From Dallia pectoralis (lineage: Eukaryota > Chordata > Actinopteri > Esociformes > Umbridae), in assembly GCA_029465975.1 (NCBI GenBank), contig CM055754.1, positions 124,001-188,000 on the forward strand: a DNA stretch of 64,000 nt, given 5' to 3'. Within the stretch, counting starts at the first letter, position 1, and each line of letters begins with the position of its first letter. The notes under the pieces were generated by a model. It had not been told where the DNA came from. It saw only the letters and a list, made by a program, of their open reading frames with translations, and made no database searches. Shown here piece by piece: positions 52,801 through 59,448 of the stretch. A program made the translations under genes and the position numbers.

Positions 52801-54579
52801 ACAATATATTCTGCTGGGCAGAGCAGTAGTCTATTCTGCTGGGCAAAGCAGTACAGTTTATTCAGCTGGGCAGAGCAGTACAGTCAATTCTGCTGGGCAG
52901 AGCAGTAGTCTATTCTGCCAGGCAGAGCAGTAGTCTATTCTGCCAGGCAGAGCAGTAGTCTATTCTGCCAGGCAGAGCAGTAGTCTATTCTACTGGGCAG
53001 AGCAGTAGTCTATTCTACTGGGCAGAGCAGTAGTCTATTCTGCTGGGCAGAGCAGTAGTCTATTCTGCTGGGCAGAGCAGTAGTCTATTCTGCTGGGCAG
53101 ATCAGGCACATCCTGTATTAACTTGTATGTACAACAAGCCATGCAGGTAACGAACCAACAATAGTAATAATGATCTATTTTCCCGAGAGTGTGGTATGTG
53201 GATGGTTGTCTTGGAAACTACAAAGGTGAGGTCAGTGTGTTAGACTGGGTTAGGGTGTGTTAACACAGTTAGACTGGGTTAGGGTGTGTTAACACAGTTA
53301 TAATGGGTTAGTATGTTAACACAGTTAGAATGGGTTAGGGTGTGTTAACACAGTTAGAATGGGTTAGGGTGTGTTAACACAGTTATAATGGGTTAGTGTG
53401 TGTTAACACAGTTATAATGGGTTAGTGTGTGTTAACAACACAGTTAGACTGGGTTAGGGTGTGTTAACACAGTTAGACTGGGTTAGGGTGTGTTAACAAA
53501 GTTATAATGGGTTAGTGTGTTAACACAGTTAGACTGGGTTAGGGTGTGTTAACACAGTTATAATGGGTTAGTGTGTGTTAACACAGTTAGAATGGGTTAG
53601 GGTGTGTTAACACAGTTAGACTGGATTAGAGTGTGTTAACACAGTTAGACTGGGTTAGGGTGTGTTAACACAGTTAGAATGGGTTAGGGTGTGTTAACAC
53701 AGTTAGACTGGGTTAGGGTGTGTTAACACAGTTAGACTGGGTTAGGGTGTGTTAACACAGTTAGAATGGGTTAGGGTGGGTTAATGGGTTAACAATCAGA
53801 GCAACCATAAAATGTCTCCCACAACTGACACCTAGCTTCTAATTTTATGTCGGATTTATAGAACCAAATAGAAAGCTTCGATACAAGCTAATATGCAGAA
53901 TACTCCATAAACCATAAATGTGATGGACAACTCGATAGATTATGCTCTTATGTACCAGTAAAGCATAACCCCATTACACATTGTATTAAAAACCCTAATT
54001 ATTAATCTGGAACTAACCCTAAGGAGTAAAGCACTACTAGATACCTTTCTATTTAATATATGTATTGTGTGCAATAAATAACCTGTTACATTTCATTGGT
54101 TTCTACTTCATCCATACATATTAATAAATGGTTACATATTAATAAATGGATTCTCATTTGCAACGGCGACCTGGGGAGCAGCTAGGATTTGAACCCTGGA
54201 CATCATACACACAAAGCATGCACTCATCATACACACAAAGCATGCACTCATCATACACACAAAGCATGCACTCATCATACACACAAAGCACTGAGCTACC
54301 AACTGCTACCAAGCATCAGCACCACCAGTAACCTACCATCCATAAGACAACATTGATGGCGAGGACCGTGGGCACACCTCCAAAGGGCAGACCCTGAAGG
54401 ACACTGCTGCGGGAGTGGGAGAGGTAGCACCTCTCTGCTGCTGTGCTGTTGTCCTCCCCCAGAGAGTCCAGAAAGCCCAGCCCATCCAGCTCTATGTCCC
54501 TCTCACCCTGAGGGGGCGCTCTTGACACAAACAGCTTTTGGTCGGCCATGAGTGGGCCTTAGGTCTCAGGGAACCATAA
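28929..54579 (-). CDS. tmem63c: TMEM63C-like OSCA/TMEM63 channel protein, 22 coding exons
   Basis: Twenty-two exons (54579 down to 28929) with GT-AG borders join in phase into 2,520 coding bases, 839 residues plus stop; the human protein is slightly shorter, about 806. N-terminal membrane segments fall at about 55-75, 75-90 and 155-180. The cytosolic PHM7-type domain is about 242-410, with DIRFCFNVHKLMRLD and QQSSITTVVQS. The 7-TM (DUF221) core is about 425-735, with FFLTTPAIIVNT, VFLPDNGAFFVNYVI, YSITCPIIVPFG and DRYNIYYAYVPTKLN. The tail has VGLTPMPSP. TMEM63 proteins are eukaryotic relatives of plant OSCA osmo/mechanosensitive cation channels; TMEM63C is linked to kidney podocytes and neurons. 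C rather than A or B is supported by sequence resemblance and by NGB/ZDHHC22 neighbours. No damaging change seen. Confidence 0.93.
29242..29331 (-). CDS. tmem63c: tmem63c exon 21
   Basis: Residues 741-770, phase 0 to 0, acceptor gtttcag, donor gtattt. Encodes ERSSTHSTTPSN, corresponding to the serine/threonine-rich cytosolic tail before exon 22. Least conserved internal exon; placed by splice signals and frame. Confidence 0.75.
29385..30652. repeat. CACTA/CATCA pentamer satellite in tmem63c intron 20
   Basis: About 1.27 kb of irregular (cacta)n and (catca)n with ctcacac and accacac variants. Two + strand frames stay open for hundreds of codons because the repeat is almost free of stops; neither is a gene. 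Confidence 0.95.
30709..30821 (-). CDS. tmem63c: tmem63c exon 20
   Basis: Residues 703-740. Acceptor tttcag, donor gtcagc (weak +3). Encodes a hydrophobic helix (ITLFTFISLLCCISISLF) followed by a basic cytosolic start, LRKQPDK. Confidence 0.9.
30951..31118 (-). CDS. tmem63c: tmem63c exon 19
   Basis: Residues 647-703. Encodes LLYLILKHIVDRYNIYYAY, VPTKLNQRIH and a helix with FWLLFFSVLRLG, all close to vertebrate TMEM63. Donor gtactt. Confidence 0.95.
31501..31640. repeat. CA/CG dinucleotide tract in intron 18
   Basis: Alternating purine-pyrimidine run at 31508-31554 with a gcgcatgcgcgcac core, then (ca)n with gg breaks. Candidate Z-DNA former. Confidence 0.9.
31699..31804 (-). CDS. tmem63c: tmem63c exon 18
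   Basis: Residues 612-647. Acceptor cttcag, donor gtgagt. Encodes YEFQFGLEYAW and the helix VSMAYSITCPIIVPFG, part of the pore-lining core in OSCA/TMEM63 proteins. Confidence 0.95.
31883..32045 (-). CDS. tmem63c: tmem63c exon 17
   Basis: Residues 557-611. Encodes CVFLPDNGAFFVNYVITSS and MELLRIPALM, among the most conserved segments of the DUF221 core. Donor gtgaga. Confidence 0.95.
32068..32298. repeat. 32-bp minisatellite in intron 16
   Basis: Seven copies of a 32-bp unit (gtcaatgcttgatgaggaca, tacagctgttat). It fills the intron between exons 16 and 17. Confidence 0.95.
32361..32426 (-). CDS. tmem63c: tmem63c exon 16
   Basis: Residues 535-557, 66 bp. Encodes LELFFRWLFDVNFLED. Acceptor gcccag, donor gtacgt. 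Confidence 0.92.
32455..32795. repeat. 20-bp minisatellite in intron 15
   Basis: About 17 copies of gaacattagaggcagcacag with single-base variants. It occupies nearly the whole 381-bp intron. Confidence 0.95.
32808..32894 (-). CDS. tmem63c: tmem63c exon 15
   Basis: Residues 506-535. Encodes SSENQITMHKC and the helix LVFMVIILPSLGL. Donor gtatga. Confidence 0.95.
32968..33070. repeat. 16-bp tandem repeat in intron 14
   Basis: About six copies of acccactcagacacaa. Confidence 0.92.
33230..34500. repeat. 26-bp minisatellite in intron 14
   Basis: About 49 copies of a 26-bp unit (ataaagggtggtgcttatag then gttcat or attcat). The g/a variant alternates irregularly along the array. Confidence 0.97.
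34600..34880. repeat. purine-rich GA/GACA tract in intron 14
   Basis: 280 bp of (ga)n with gacagaca and aaagagacac inserts. Almost all purine on the + strand, so pyrimidine on the tmem63c transcript strand. Open frames on both strands are low-complexity artefacts. Confidence 0.95.
35037..35143 (-). CDS. tmem63c: tmem63c exon 14
   Basis: Residues 471-506. Encodes SPVITQFFPTLLLWGF, then VYYSAFFESHWTR. Acceptor ccatag, donor gtaaag. Confidence 0.95.
35272..35425 (-). CDS. tmem63c: tmem63c exon 13
   Basis: Residues 419-470. Encodes ENLSVSGSSWWLRCFLLN, the helix with LFFLTTPAIIVNTMDKFNV and a loop to DSLK. Donor gtcaga. Its acceptor (ctgactccag) and first 15 coding bases are the seed of the adjacent 50-bp array, so more than a dozen copies of the acceptor lie upstream of it. 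Confidence 0.95.
35411..36231. repeat. 50-bp minisatellite built from the exon 13 acceptor
   Basis: 16.4 copies at an exact 50-bp period. On the - strand each unit reads a pyrimidine-rich stretch, ctgactccag, then GGAGAACCTGTCAGTG, the exon 13 start. The copy at 35411-35460 overlaps the true exon; the last partial copy ends at 36231. Confidence 0.95.
36236..38610. repeat. 31-bp minisatellite in intron 12
   Basis: About 76 copies of a 31-bp unit (aataaataacaggttggaca, catcacactgg) with a few tacata, tgaata and cattgg variants. Confidence 0.97.
38611..38944 (-). other. unique part of intron 12
   Basis: Single-copy intron sequence next to exon 12; nothing else seen. Confidence 0.5.
38945..39067 (-). 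CDS. tmem63c: tmem63c exon 12
   Basis: Residues 378-419. Encodes VKDYSYIGCRRKPQQSSITT and PAPSDIIW, end of the cytosolic domain. Acceptor atacag, donor gtaagt. Confidence 0.95.
39214..39347 (-). CDS. tmem63c: tmem63c exon 11
   Basis: Residues 334-378. Encodes VDAEQYYSELEEKVTDEFNA and LGIAFVTFRDERM, the RNP-like part of the cytosolic PHM7 domain. Its acceptor is preceded by telomere-like aaccctaaccctaaacag. Donor gtaagt. Confidence 0.95.
39348..39490. repeat. telomere-like TTAGGG/TTATGG tract in intron 10
   Basis: About 140 bp of degenerate ggttagggttatgttaagg. On the transcript strand it is CCCTAA-like and abuts the exon 11 acceptor. Confidence 0.9.
39626..39746 (-). CDS. tmem63c: tmem63c exon 10
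   Basis: Residues 293-333. Encodes RKAMKGRLYFASKAQTDGR and a cysteine-rich segment ICAAIFCCDICGF. Acceptor ttgcag, donor gtactt. Confidence 0.95.
39825..39905 (-). CDS. tmem63c: tmem63c exon 9
   Basis: Residues 266-293. Encodes EAYPSCTVTDIRFCFNVHKL. Acceptor ccacag, donor gtactg. Confidence 0.95.
39997..40070 (-). CDS. tmem63c: tmem63c exon 8
   Basis: Residues 242-266. Encodes VTRTLMISCIPRDISDPG, the start of the cytosolic domain. Donor gtaatc. Confidence 0.95.
40158..40266 (-). CDS. tmem63c: tmem63c exon 7
   Basis: Residues 205-241. Encodes the helix FLWLHSVFALLYFIITVFC followed by MIHHSSCLEYRED. Acceptor tcctag, donor gtgcgt. Confidence 0.95.
40387..40438 (-). CDS. tmem63c: tmem63c exon 6
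   Basis: Residues 188-205, 52 bp. Encodes DNPENFGRITVANLPA, the extracellular loop before the next helix. Acceptor ccatag, donor gtaggt. Confidence 0.9.
40715..42732. repeat. 44/30-bp composite minisatellite in intron 5
   Basis: About 40 units of a 44-bp type (aaccattattctatctagat, gtcagataacatgtcaaatg, gagg) mixed with clusters of a 30-bp type that lacks the cagataacatgtcaaatg part. The 30-bp clusters occur at about 40725-40870, 41390-41515 and 42220-42335. Confidence 0.97.
42733..43250 (-). other. intron 5 remainder with GT microsatellite
   Basis: Unique intron sequence plus a (gt)n tract at about 43096-43121. Confidence 0.6.
43251..43393 (-). CDS. tmem63c: tmem63c exon 5
   Basis: Residues 140-187. 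Encodes DEEIRSKCGVDATTYLSFQR and the helix VVCLLSLAVILPVNFSGNLL. Acceptor tgtcag, donor gtaatt. Confidence 0.95.
43394..43545. repeat. 32-bp minisatellite abutting the exon 5 acceptor
   Basis: Nearly five copies of a 32-bp unit (gagaaaggagatcacacaga, gagggacacaag). It starts within a few bases of the exon, so on the transcript strand it supplies the pyrimidine-rich stretch before the acceptor. Confidence 0.92.
43616..46345. repeat. 28-bp minisatellite, about 96 copies, with broken units
   Basis: Unit: gcctctgcagtttgtcactg, tattatct. 28 is not a codon multiple, but no + strand frame of the unit has a stop, so frames of up to 931 codons run through it; they are not genes. Truncated or fused units cluster at about 43848-43915, 44305, 44575, 44735-44870, 45110 and 45340-45515. 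Confidence 0.97.
46530..46755. repeat. 19-bp minisatellite in intron 4
   Basis: About 11 copies of ggggtgccaatcatccata with atc/aac variants, merging into the next array. Confidence 0.95.
46745..47510. repeat. 25/31-bp minisatellite with CCCTAA hexamer
   Basis: About 29 copies of a 25-bp unit (aaccctaacccagacactac, tgttt). Several copies have one extra ccctaa hexamer, giving 31 bp, so the telomere-like part varies in steps of six. Confidence 0.95.
47637..47674 (-). CDS. tmem63c: tmem63c exon 4
   Basis: A 38-bp micro-exon, residues 128-140, GFCSWLTSLYHM. Acceptor tttccag, donor gtaagt. It keeps phase between exons 3 and 5 and aligns with the GFCSW motif of the family. Confidence 0.92.
47675..47983 (-). 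other. unique part of intron 3
   Basis: Single-copy intron sequence with one ctaaccctaac; ends in the hAT target duplication ttcatgtc (47976-47983). Confidence 0.5.
48358..48489 (+). pseudogene. THAP-like zinc-finger remnant
   Basis: From the ATG at 48358 the frame reads MPTRCAYGLCKSDT, a stop, YPKSLEGEVEFFTFPKPK, then EKCRPWTEAH and a stop. MP..C....C, the F.FPK box and the C..W pattern fit the start of a THAP DNA-binding domain. Two stops break it. Assignment by motif only. Confidence 0.55.
49256..49537 (+). pseudogene. BED-type zinc-finger remnant of a hAT transposase
   Basis: A 94-codon open stretch from the ATG at 49256, with AFCTLCRREFSVAHGG, NDLNKHASAEMHKKA, then a stop at 49535-49537. 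The C..C and H....H spacing is like the N-terminal zinc finger of fish hAT transposases. The dimerisation and catalytic regions that should follow are absent. Confidence 0.65.
49617..49882. repeat. 21-bp minisatellite at the hAT right flank
   Basis: About 12 copies of catctattcctctacacttag. It starts directly beyond the target duplication of the hAT element. Confidence 0.95.
49911..49998 (-). CDS. tmem63c: tmem63c exon 3
   Basis: Residues 98-127. Encodes LTSLFYGEQSEKEKSPSESS and an acidic end, the cytosolic loop with the YGEQSEK motif of TMEM63C. Acceptor tttcag, donor gtgagt. Confidence 0.95.
50104..50800. repeat. 16-bp minisatellite in intron 2
   Basis: About 43 copies of ccaccatatgacgcta with many variants (gcc, gca, acatta, gtatg). 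More diverged than its neighbours. Confidence 0.93.
50806..51585. repeat. 18-bp minisatellite in intron 2
   Basis: About 43 copies of gttagatagataaaacat with acc/aac and gaat variants. Being six codons, it leaves a 277-codon minus-strand frame of YLSNMF repeats that is not a gene. Confidence 0.96.
51630..51722. repeat. telomere-like short repeat (gggttagggttccag)
   Basis: About six copies of a 15-bp unit containing gggttaggg in intron 2. Confidence 0.9.
51723..52224 (-). other. unique part of intron 2
   Basis: About 500 bp of single-copy intron next to exon 2. Nothing recognised. Confidence 0.5.
52225..52304 (-). CDS. tmem63c: tmem63c exon 2
   Basis: Residues 72-98. Encodes FLLLIFSCLRKASWDYGRLA, matching the family's LRKAAWDYGRLALL. 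Acceptor ttgcag, donor gtacag. Confidence 0.95.
52445..53105. repeat. 27/25-bp minisatellite in intron 1
   Basis: About 25 copies of gcagagcagtacagtctatt then ctgctgg. The right half lacks the tac and has 25-bp units; two copies near 52567 and 52687 carry a 12-bp internal duplication. Several + strand frames are artefacts. Confidence 0.95.
53235..53790. repeat. 29-bp minisatellite with TTAGGG core in intron 1
   Basis: About 19 copies of a 29-bp unit (agttagactgggttagggtg, tgttaacac). Confidence 0.95.
53791..54336 (-). other. intron 1 remainder with 24-bp tandem repeat
   Basis: Unique intron sequence plus about four copies of a 24-bp unit (acacacaaagcatgcactca, tcat) at about 54208-54292. 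Confidence 0.7.
54337..54579 (-). CDS. tmem63c: tmem63c exon 1 (first coding exon)
   Basis: Coding starts at the ATG 54547-54549 (MADQKLFVSRAPPQG) and covers residues 1-71, ending FGGVPTVLAINVVLWM at a gtaggt donor. An in-frame cytosolic leader of about 50 residues precedes the first helix. A ttctcag acceptor at 54580-54586 implies a non-coding exon farther upstream. The conserved SVLQGLPFGGVPTVL motif supports the frame. Confidence 0.93.
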
Positions 54580-54887
54580 CTGAGAAGAAAGAAACATAAA
54601 ATAGATAAAACTATATGCAATTATTCAACAACATTCATTTCACGTTTGTTCTCAATGTCTTATAAACATATAAAACAAACCTGTGAAGCTAGCTAAATTA
54701 TTAGTTATTTCCAGATCGGTGTCTCGATACAATCCTGTAAACACAGGGGGAACTCCTAAATATGGAGAAGGGGGAGGGGCACAATCTGCTACTTCCTGGT
54801 GTTCCAAACTGGGGTGGGGCTTTCTTTATACAATATAATCTTATGTTAGCCGTGTTAAAACACATTTACATTAACATGGAAGATATA

Positions 54888-55118
54888 AGATATCACACAC
54901 CCAGAGAACAGGCTGATATGTTGAGATAGATGAAGATATCACACAGAGAACAGGCTGATATGTTGAGGTAGAGGAAGATATCACACAGAGAACAGGCTGA
55001 TATGTTGAGGTAGAGGAAGATATCACACACCCAGAGAACAGGCTGATATGTTGAGGTAGAGGAAGATATATCACACACCCAGAGAACAGGCTGATATGTT
55101 GAGATAGATGAAGATATC
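54888..55118. repeat. 46-bp minisatellite
   Basis: Five copies with small indels of a unit of about 40 to 48 bp (acccagagaacaggctgata, tgttgaggtagaggaagata). It lies in the presumed 5' UTR intron of tmem63c. Confidence 0.92.
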
Positions 55119-55339
55119 AAATTGGCATTTTAAAATAGCATATATCCTATTTAGGGTTAGGGGTTAGAGTTAGGGTTAGGGTTAGGGATACCTAATATAC
55201 CTCGACAGCAACATGCTTGTTTTTTTACTGTTCCCAAATAATCCGAATTATTTTAATTACTAAATCAATAGCATGGACAACACTAAAAGCATTTCAACAT
55301 TATTCTGCAAATAGAACTGTTTGACATTCAAAATCCATA

Positions 55340-55835
55340 CAATCTTTATGTCTCTGTGTAATAAATAAGGGTGTACATCTCCTCTTGTAATGTCTCTGTG
55401 TAATAATTAAGGGTGTACATCTCCTCATGTCATGTCTCTGTGTAATAATTAAGGGTGTACATCTCCTCATGTCATGTCTCTGTGTATTAATTAAGGGTGT
55501 ACATCTCCTCATGTAATGTCTCTGTGTAATAATTAAGGGTGTACATCTCCTCATGTCATGTCTCTGTGTAATAATTAAGGGTGTACATCTCCTCTTGTAA
55601 TGTCTCTGTGTATTAATTAAGGGTGTACATCTCCTCATGTAATGTCTCTGTGTAATAATTAAGGGTGTACATCTCCTCTTGTAATGTCTCTGTGTAATAA
55701 TTAAGGGTGTACATCTCCTCATGTCATGTCTCTGTGTATTAATTAAGGGTGTACATCTCCTCATGTAATGTCTCTGTGTAATAATTAAGGGTGTACATCT
55801 CCTCATGTCATGTCTCTGTGTAACAATTAAGGGTG
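55340..55835. repeat. 42-bp minisatellite
   Basis: About 12 copies of a 42-bp unit (tgtctctgtgtaataattaa, gggtgtacatctcctcatgt, aa or ca). A 14-codon period leaves a long minus-strand frame that is not a gene. Confidence 0.96.
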
Positions 55836-55837
55836 TA

Positions 55838-56540
55838 TACACAGTACTATACACAGTATTATACACAGTATTATACACAGTATTATACACAGTACTATAC
55901 ACAGTACTATTCACAGCACTATACACAGCACTATACACAGCACTATACACAGTATTATACACAGTATTATGCACAGTATAATACACAGTATTATACACAG
56001 TATAATACACAGTATTATACACAGTACTATCCACAGTATTAGACACAGTATTATACTAAGTACTGTACACAGTATTATACACAGTACTATACACAGTAGT
56101 ATATACAGTACTATAGACAGTATTATACTCAGTACTATAAACAATACTATACACAGTAATATACAAAGTACTATACACAGTACAATGCACAGTACTATAC
56201 ACAGTACAATGCACAGTACTATACACAGTAATATACACAGTACTATACACAGTACTATACACAGTACTATACACAGTACTATACACAGTATTATACGCCA
56301 TACTATACACAGTACTATACACAGTATTATACACAGTACTATACACAGTATTATACACAGTACTATACACAGTACTATACACAGTATTATACACATACAC
56401 AGTACTATATTCAGTAGTAGACACAGTATTAGACACAGTACTATACACAGTACTATACACAGTACTATACACAGTATTAGACACAGTATTATACACAGTA
56501 TTACACACAGTACTACACACAGTACTATACACAGTATTTT
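55838..56540. repeat. 12-bp minisatellite (acagtactatac)n
   Basis: About 58 copies of acagtactatac with tta, taa and gca variants. It leaves open frames on both strands. A related array is at 61998-62310. Confidence 0.95.
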
Positions 56541-56604
56541 TTGCGATATGCCTACACATTTACATTTTTCAGCATTCAGTAAATTCATAATGAATACGTC
56601 TCAC

Positions 56605-56670
56605 CTTTCATATGCTGTTTCTCTGGCGTCTCGTCCGGATGATGCTGCAGATTTATGCGTCAGAACCAAT
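56605..56670 (-). other. candidate non-coding 5' exon and promoter of tmem63c
   Basis: On the - strand a GC-richer segment ends catatgaaag before a gtgagacg donor (56597-56604), and an attggttctgacgc (CCAAT-type) box lies just upstream near 56660-56675. It is the best placed sequence for the upstream exon implied by the acceptor at 54580. Inference only. Confidence 0.4.
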
Positions 56671-57114
56671 AAACAACATCAGGAAACTCCCACCTGCTCT
56701 CGATTTGACAGCTGCCCGAAATACGGAACAAACCGGGATCAAGACAGCTTTTACTGTAGTGACTGCATTCATGCATGGAAGAAAATAGGCAGTTTTTTAC
56801 GATCCAATTGTCACACATTTATGGAATTGTGTAATCGCAGTCCCTTAAGCCGACACAAGTGTAATAACATACCGGTCTTTATCTAGAACTTGACTTATAT
56901 ATAGGTCATGTAGTCCTATTTTGTTAGCTACTGTCATAGAGTAAAAATATAGCTTATGTTTGTGAAGGTTTTACAGATGCATCTAATCAATACCATAATT
57001 AGTCGGTTGGATAATATTAAAGCATCACTGCCACCTGCTGGAGAATTATGTTTATGACAGAGCTGAGCTGACATGCGCAGACAGTAACATGTGTTGCCTA
57101 AAAAAGTACAGTTA

Positions 57115-57880
57115 AATAATAGAGAGCAATCATAGAGAGCAACAATAGTGATCAATAATGGAAAGCAATAATAGAGAGCAATAATAGAGAGCATTAATAG
57201 AGAGCATTAATAGAGAGCATTAATAGAGAGCAATAATAGAAAGCAATAATAGAGAGCAATAATAGAAAGCAATAATAGAGAGCAATTATAGATCAATAAT
57301 AGAGAGCAATTATAGATCAATAATAGAGAGCAATAATAGAAAGCAATAATAGAGAGCATTAATAGAGAACATTAATAGAGAGCATTAATAGAGAACATTA
57401 ATAGAGAGCAATAATAGAGAGCATTAATAGAGAGCAATAATAGAGAGCAATAATAGAGCAGTAATAGAGAGCAATAATAGATCAATAATAGAGAGCATTA
57501 ATAGAGAGCAATAATAGATCAATAATAGAGAGCATTAATAGAGCAATAATAGATCAATAATAGAGAGCAATAATAGAGAGCAATAATAGAGAGCATTAAT
57601 AGAGAGCAATAATAGAGAGCATTAATAGAGAGCAATAATAGAGAGCATTAATAGAGAGCAATAATAGAGAGCATTAATAGAGAGCAATAATAGAGAGCAT
57701 TAATAGAGCAATAATAGAGAGCATTAATAGAGAGCAATAATAGAGAGCATTAATAGAGAGCAATAATAGAGCAATAATAGAGAGCATTAATAGAGAGCAA
57801 TAATAGAGAGCATTAATAGAGAGCAATAATAGATCAATAATAGAGAGCATTAATAGAGAGCATTAATAGAGAGCATTGGC
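57115..57880. repeat. 13-bp minisatellite (gagagcaataata)n
   Basis: About 55 copies of 13-bp gagagcaataata or gagagcattaata, with short gatcaataata units. Confidence 0.95.
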
Positions 57881-58843
57881 AACAAGTCAAAGGCTGTGAT
57901 GACGGAGAAACTTTATAATGCGTCCATGACTCATGTTAACAACTGATCATTTAACGTAACATTATAACATTTAAATTTGTCAATGACAAGACAATGTTTA
58001 CACAGAACGCTTTAAGGCAGCATAAGGACACAATATAATATATATAATATAAGTGTCCTCTATATCCTGATGGCTGCCATTCATCAACCACATCCACACC
58101 ACAAGGTGGCGCTAGACAACCCAGCAGCGCAGCAGCTGTGAACATGCAAGCACAGCACATATCGTCTTGACACCGCAAAAGCTCTTTGTTTTTTAAATGA
58201 TTTATCAGTTTGCAAACCTTGTTCACAAGCGCAGTTCTCTTGGTGCTGAAAGGACAGCTTCCACCCAAGTCTACGGTTGGCAGGTACAGTAGGATATTTT
58301 ATACCAGTAGATGTGTTTGAGTTGGGTTATGTTTAATACTCTAGCATGTGGCCTACAACACCATGGATTAAAAAAATATTTATATAATGCTCTCTTCAAA
58401 TAATAATGTAGCCAAGAGGTTCTAAGCACATTATGGGGAAAATATCTGTACTACTGTCAGGTCATTTCATATTTCTGCACATGATGTATTTAGACTAATT
58501 TACGCCTACTCTCCTGGGCCACAGATTTTGCCATATGGGATATTATTATTTTTCCATATATAATTTAAAGATTGTAACCATCAACACATTTTTGCTCGTC
58601 AAATATTTTAAGATTTTTTATGACAGCAAAGCAACCTTGGCTTATAGCCTGTGAAGCATAAGTCAGTTCATATCTGAAAGCCCAGGTAGTTTTTGGTGGC
58701 AGCATCTGCCTTTAGAGATTTGCATATCCAAATTATTAAGCCTATCACGTTGGAGATCCAACTATAAAATCTAATTGTATTGTATCATAATTGACATTAA
58801 ACAAGATTTCATAAATTAGACCAACATTTTCTCACCTTGCATA
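57881..58843 (+). other. intergenic, possible zdhhc22 5' region
   Basis: Single-copy. A ggttggcag followed by gtacag near 58275-58287 could be the donor of a non-coding first exon of zdhhc22, but the upstream limit cannot be set. A 105-codon minus-strand frame at 57951-58268 resembles nothing known. Confidence 0.3.
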
Positions 58844-59371
58844 TACAGTGGATATAAAAGGTATACACACCCCTAACCCTAACCCCTAAATAACAGCAAA
58901 GTATACACACCCCTAACCCTAACTCCTGAATAACTGAAAGTATACACATCCCTAACCCCTGAATAACTGAAGGTATACACACCGCTAACCCCTAAATAAC
59001 AGAAAAGTATACACACCCCTAACCCTAAAAAGTTATTCAGTTCTGACATGATTTATCTTTGTCTAATTTTTTCACATCACAAAAACCTGGCATTTTAACA
59101 GGGGTGTGTAGATTTTTCATATCCACTGTATATATATATATAAATATAAACCCCCAATATATAAAACCTGGCATTTTAACAGGGGTGTGTAGATTTTTCA
59201 TATCCACTGTATATATATAAATATAAACCCCCAGTATATAAAACCTGGCATTTTAACAGGGGTGTGTAGATTTTTCATATCCACTGTATATATATATATA
59301 TAAATATAAACCCCCAATATATAAAACCTGGCATTTTAACAGGGGTGTGTAGATTTTTCATATCCACTGTA
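58844..59371. mobile_element. MITE-like inverted-repeat element with a triplicated arm
   Basis: Left end tacagtggatataaaaggta; right end ttttcatatccactgta. The ends are inverted copies of each other and could be flanked by a TA duplication. Inside, a short array (gtatacacacccctaaccc, 58858-59030) is followed by three to four copies of the right arm (aacaggggtgtgtagatttt, tcatatccactgta, tatata, ataaaacctggcattt) at 59090-59371. Same family as 21009-21110. Confidence 0.75.
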
Positions 59372-59448
59372 TACGGACTTAATGCACCTTACCATTTTCA
59401 TTGTTTGTAAAAATGCTTTTTTATGTCCTCACAGGAATGATTTTCAGG

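Noticed and set aside
55300..56886. Long frames on both strands (248, 225, 305 codons)
   Set aside because: They run through the 42-bp and 12-bp arrays; codon-multiple periods explain the openness.
57951..58268. 105-codon minus-strand frame upstream of zdhhc22
   Set aside because: No family resemblance, no splice context, ordinary length for chance.
59401..59448. Start of zdhhc22 at an upstream in-frame codon (59401, 59413 or 59437)
   Set aside because: The mammalian protein starts at the position equivalent to 59449, and a likely splice acceptor at 59434 would place the 59401 and 59413 codons in an intron; 59437 remains a minor alternative.
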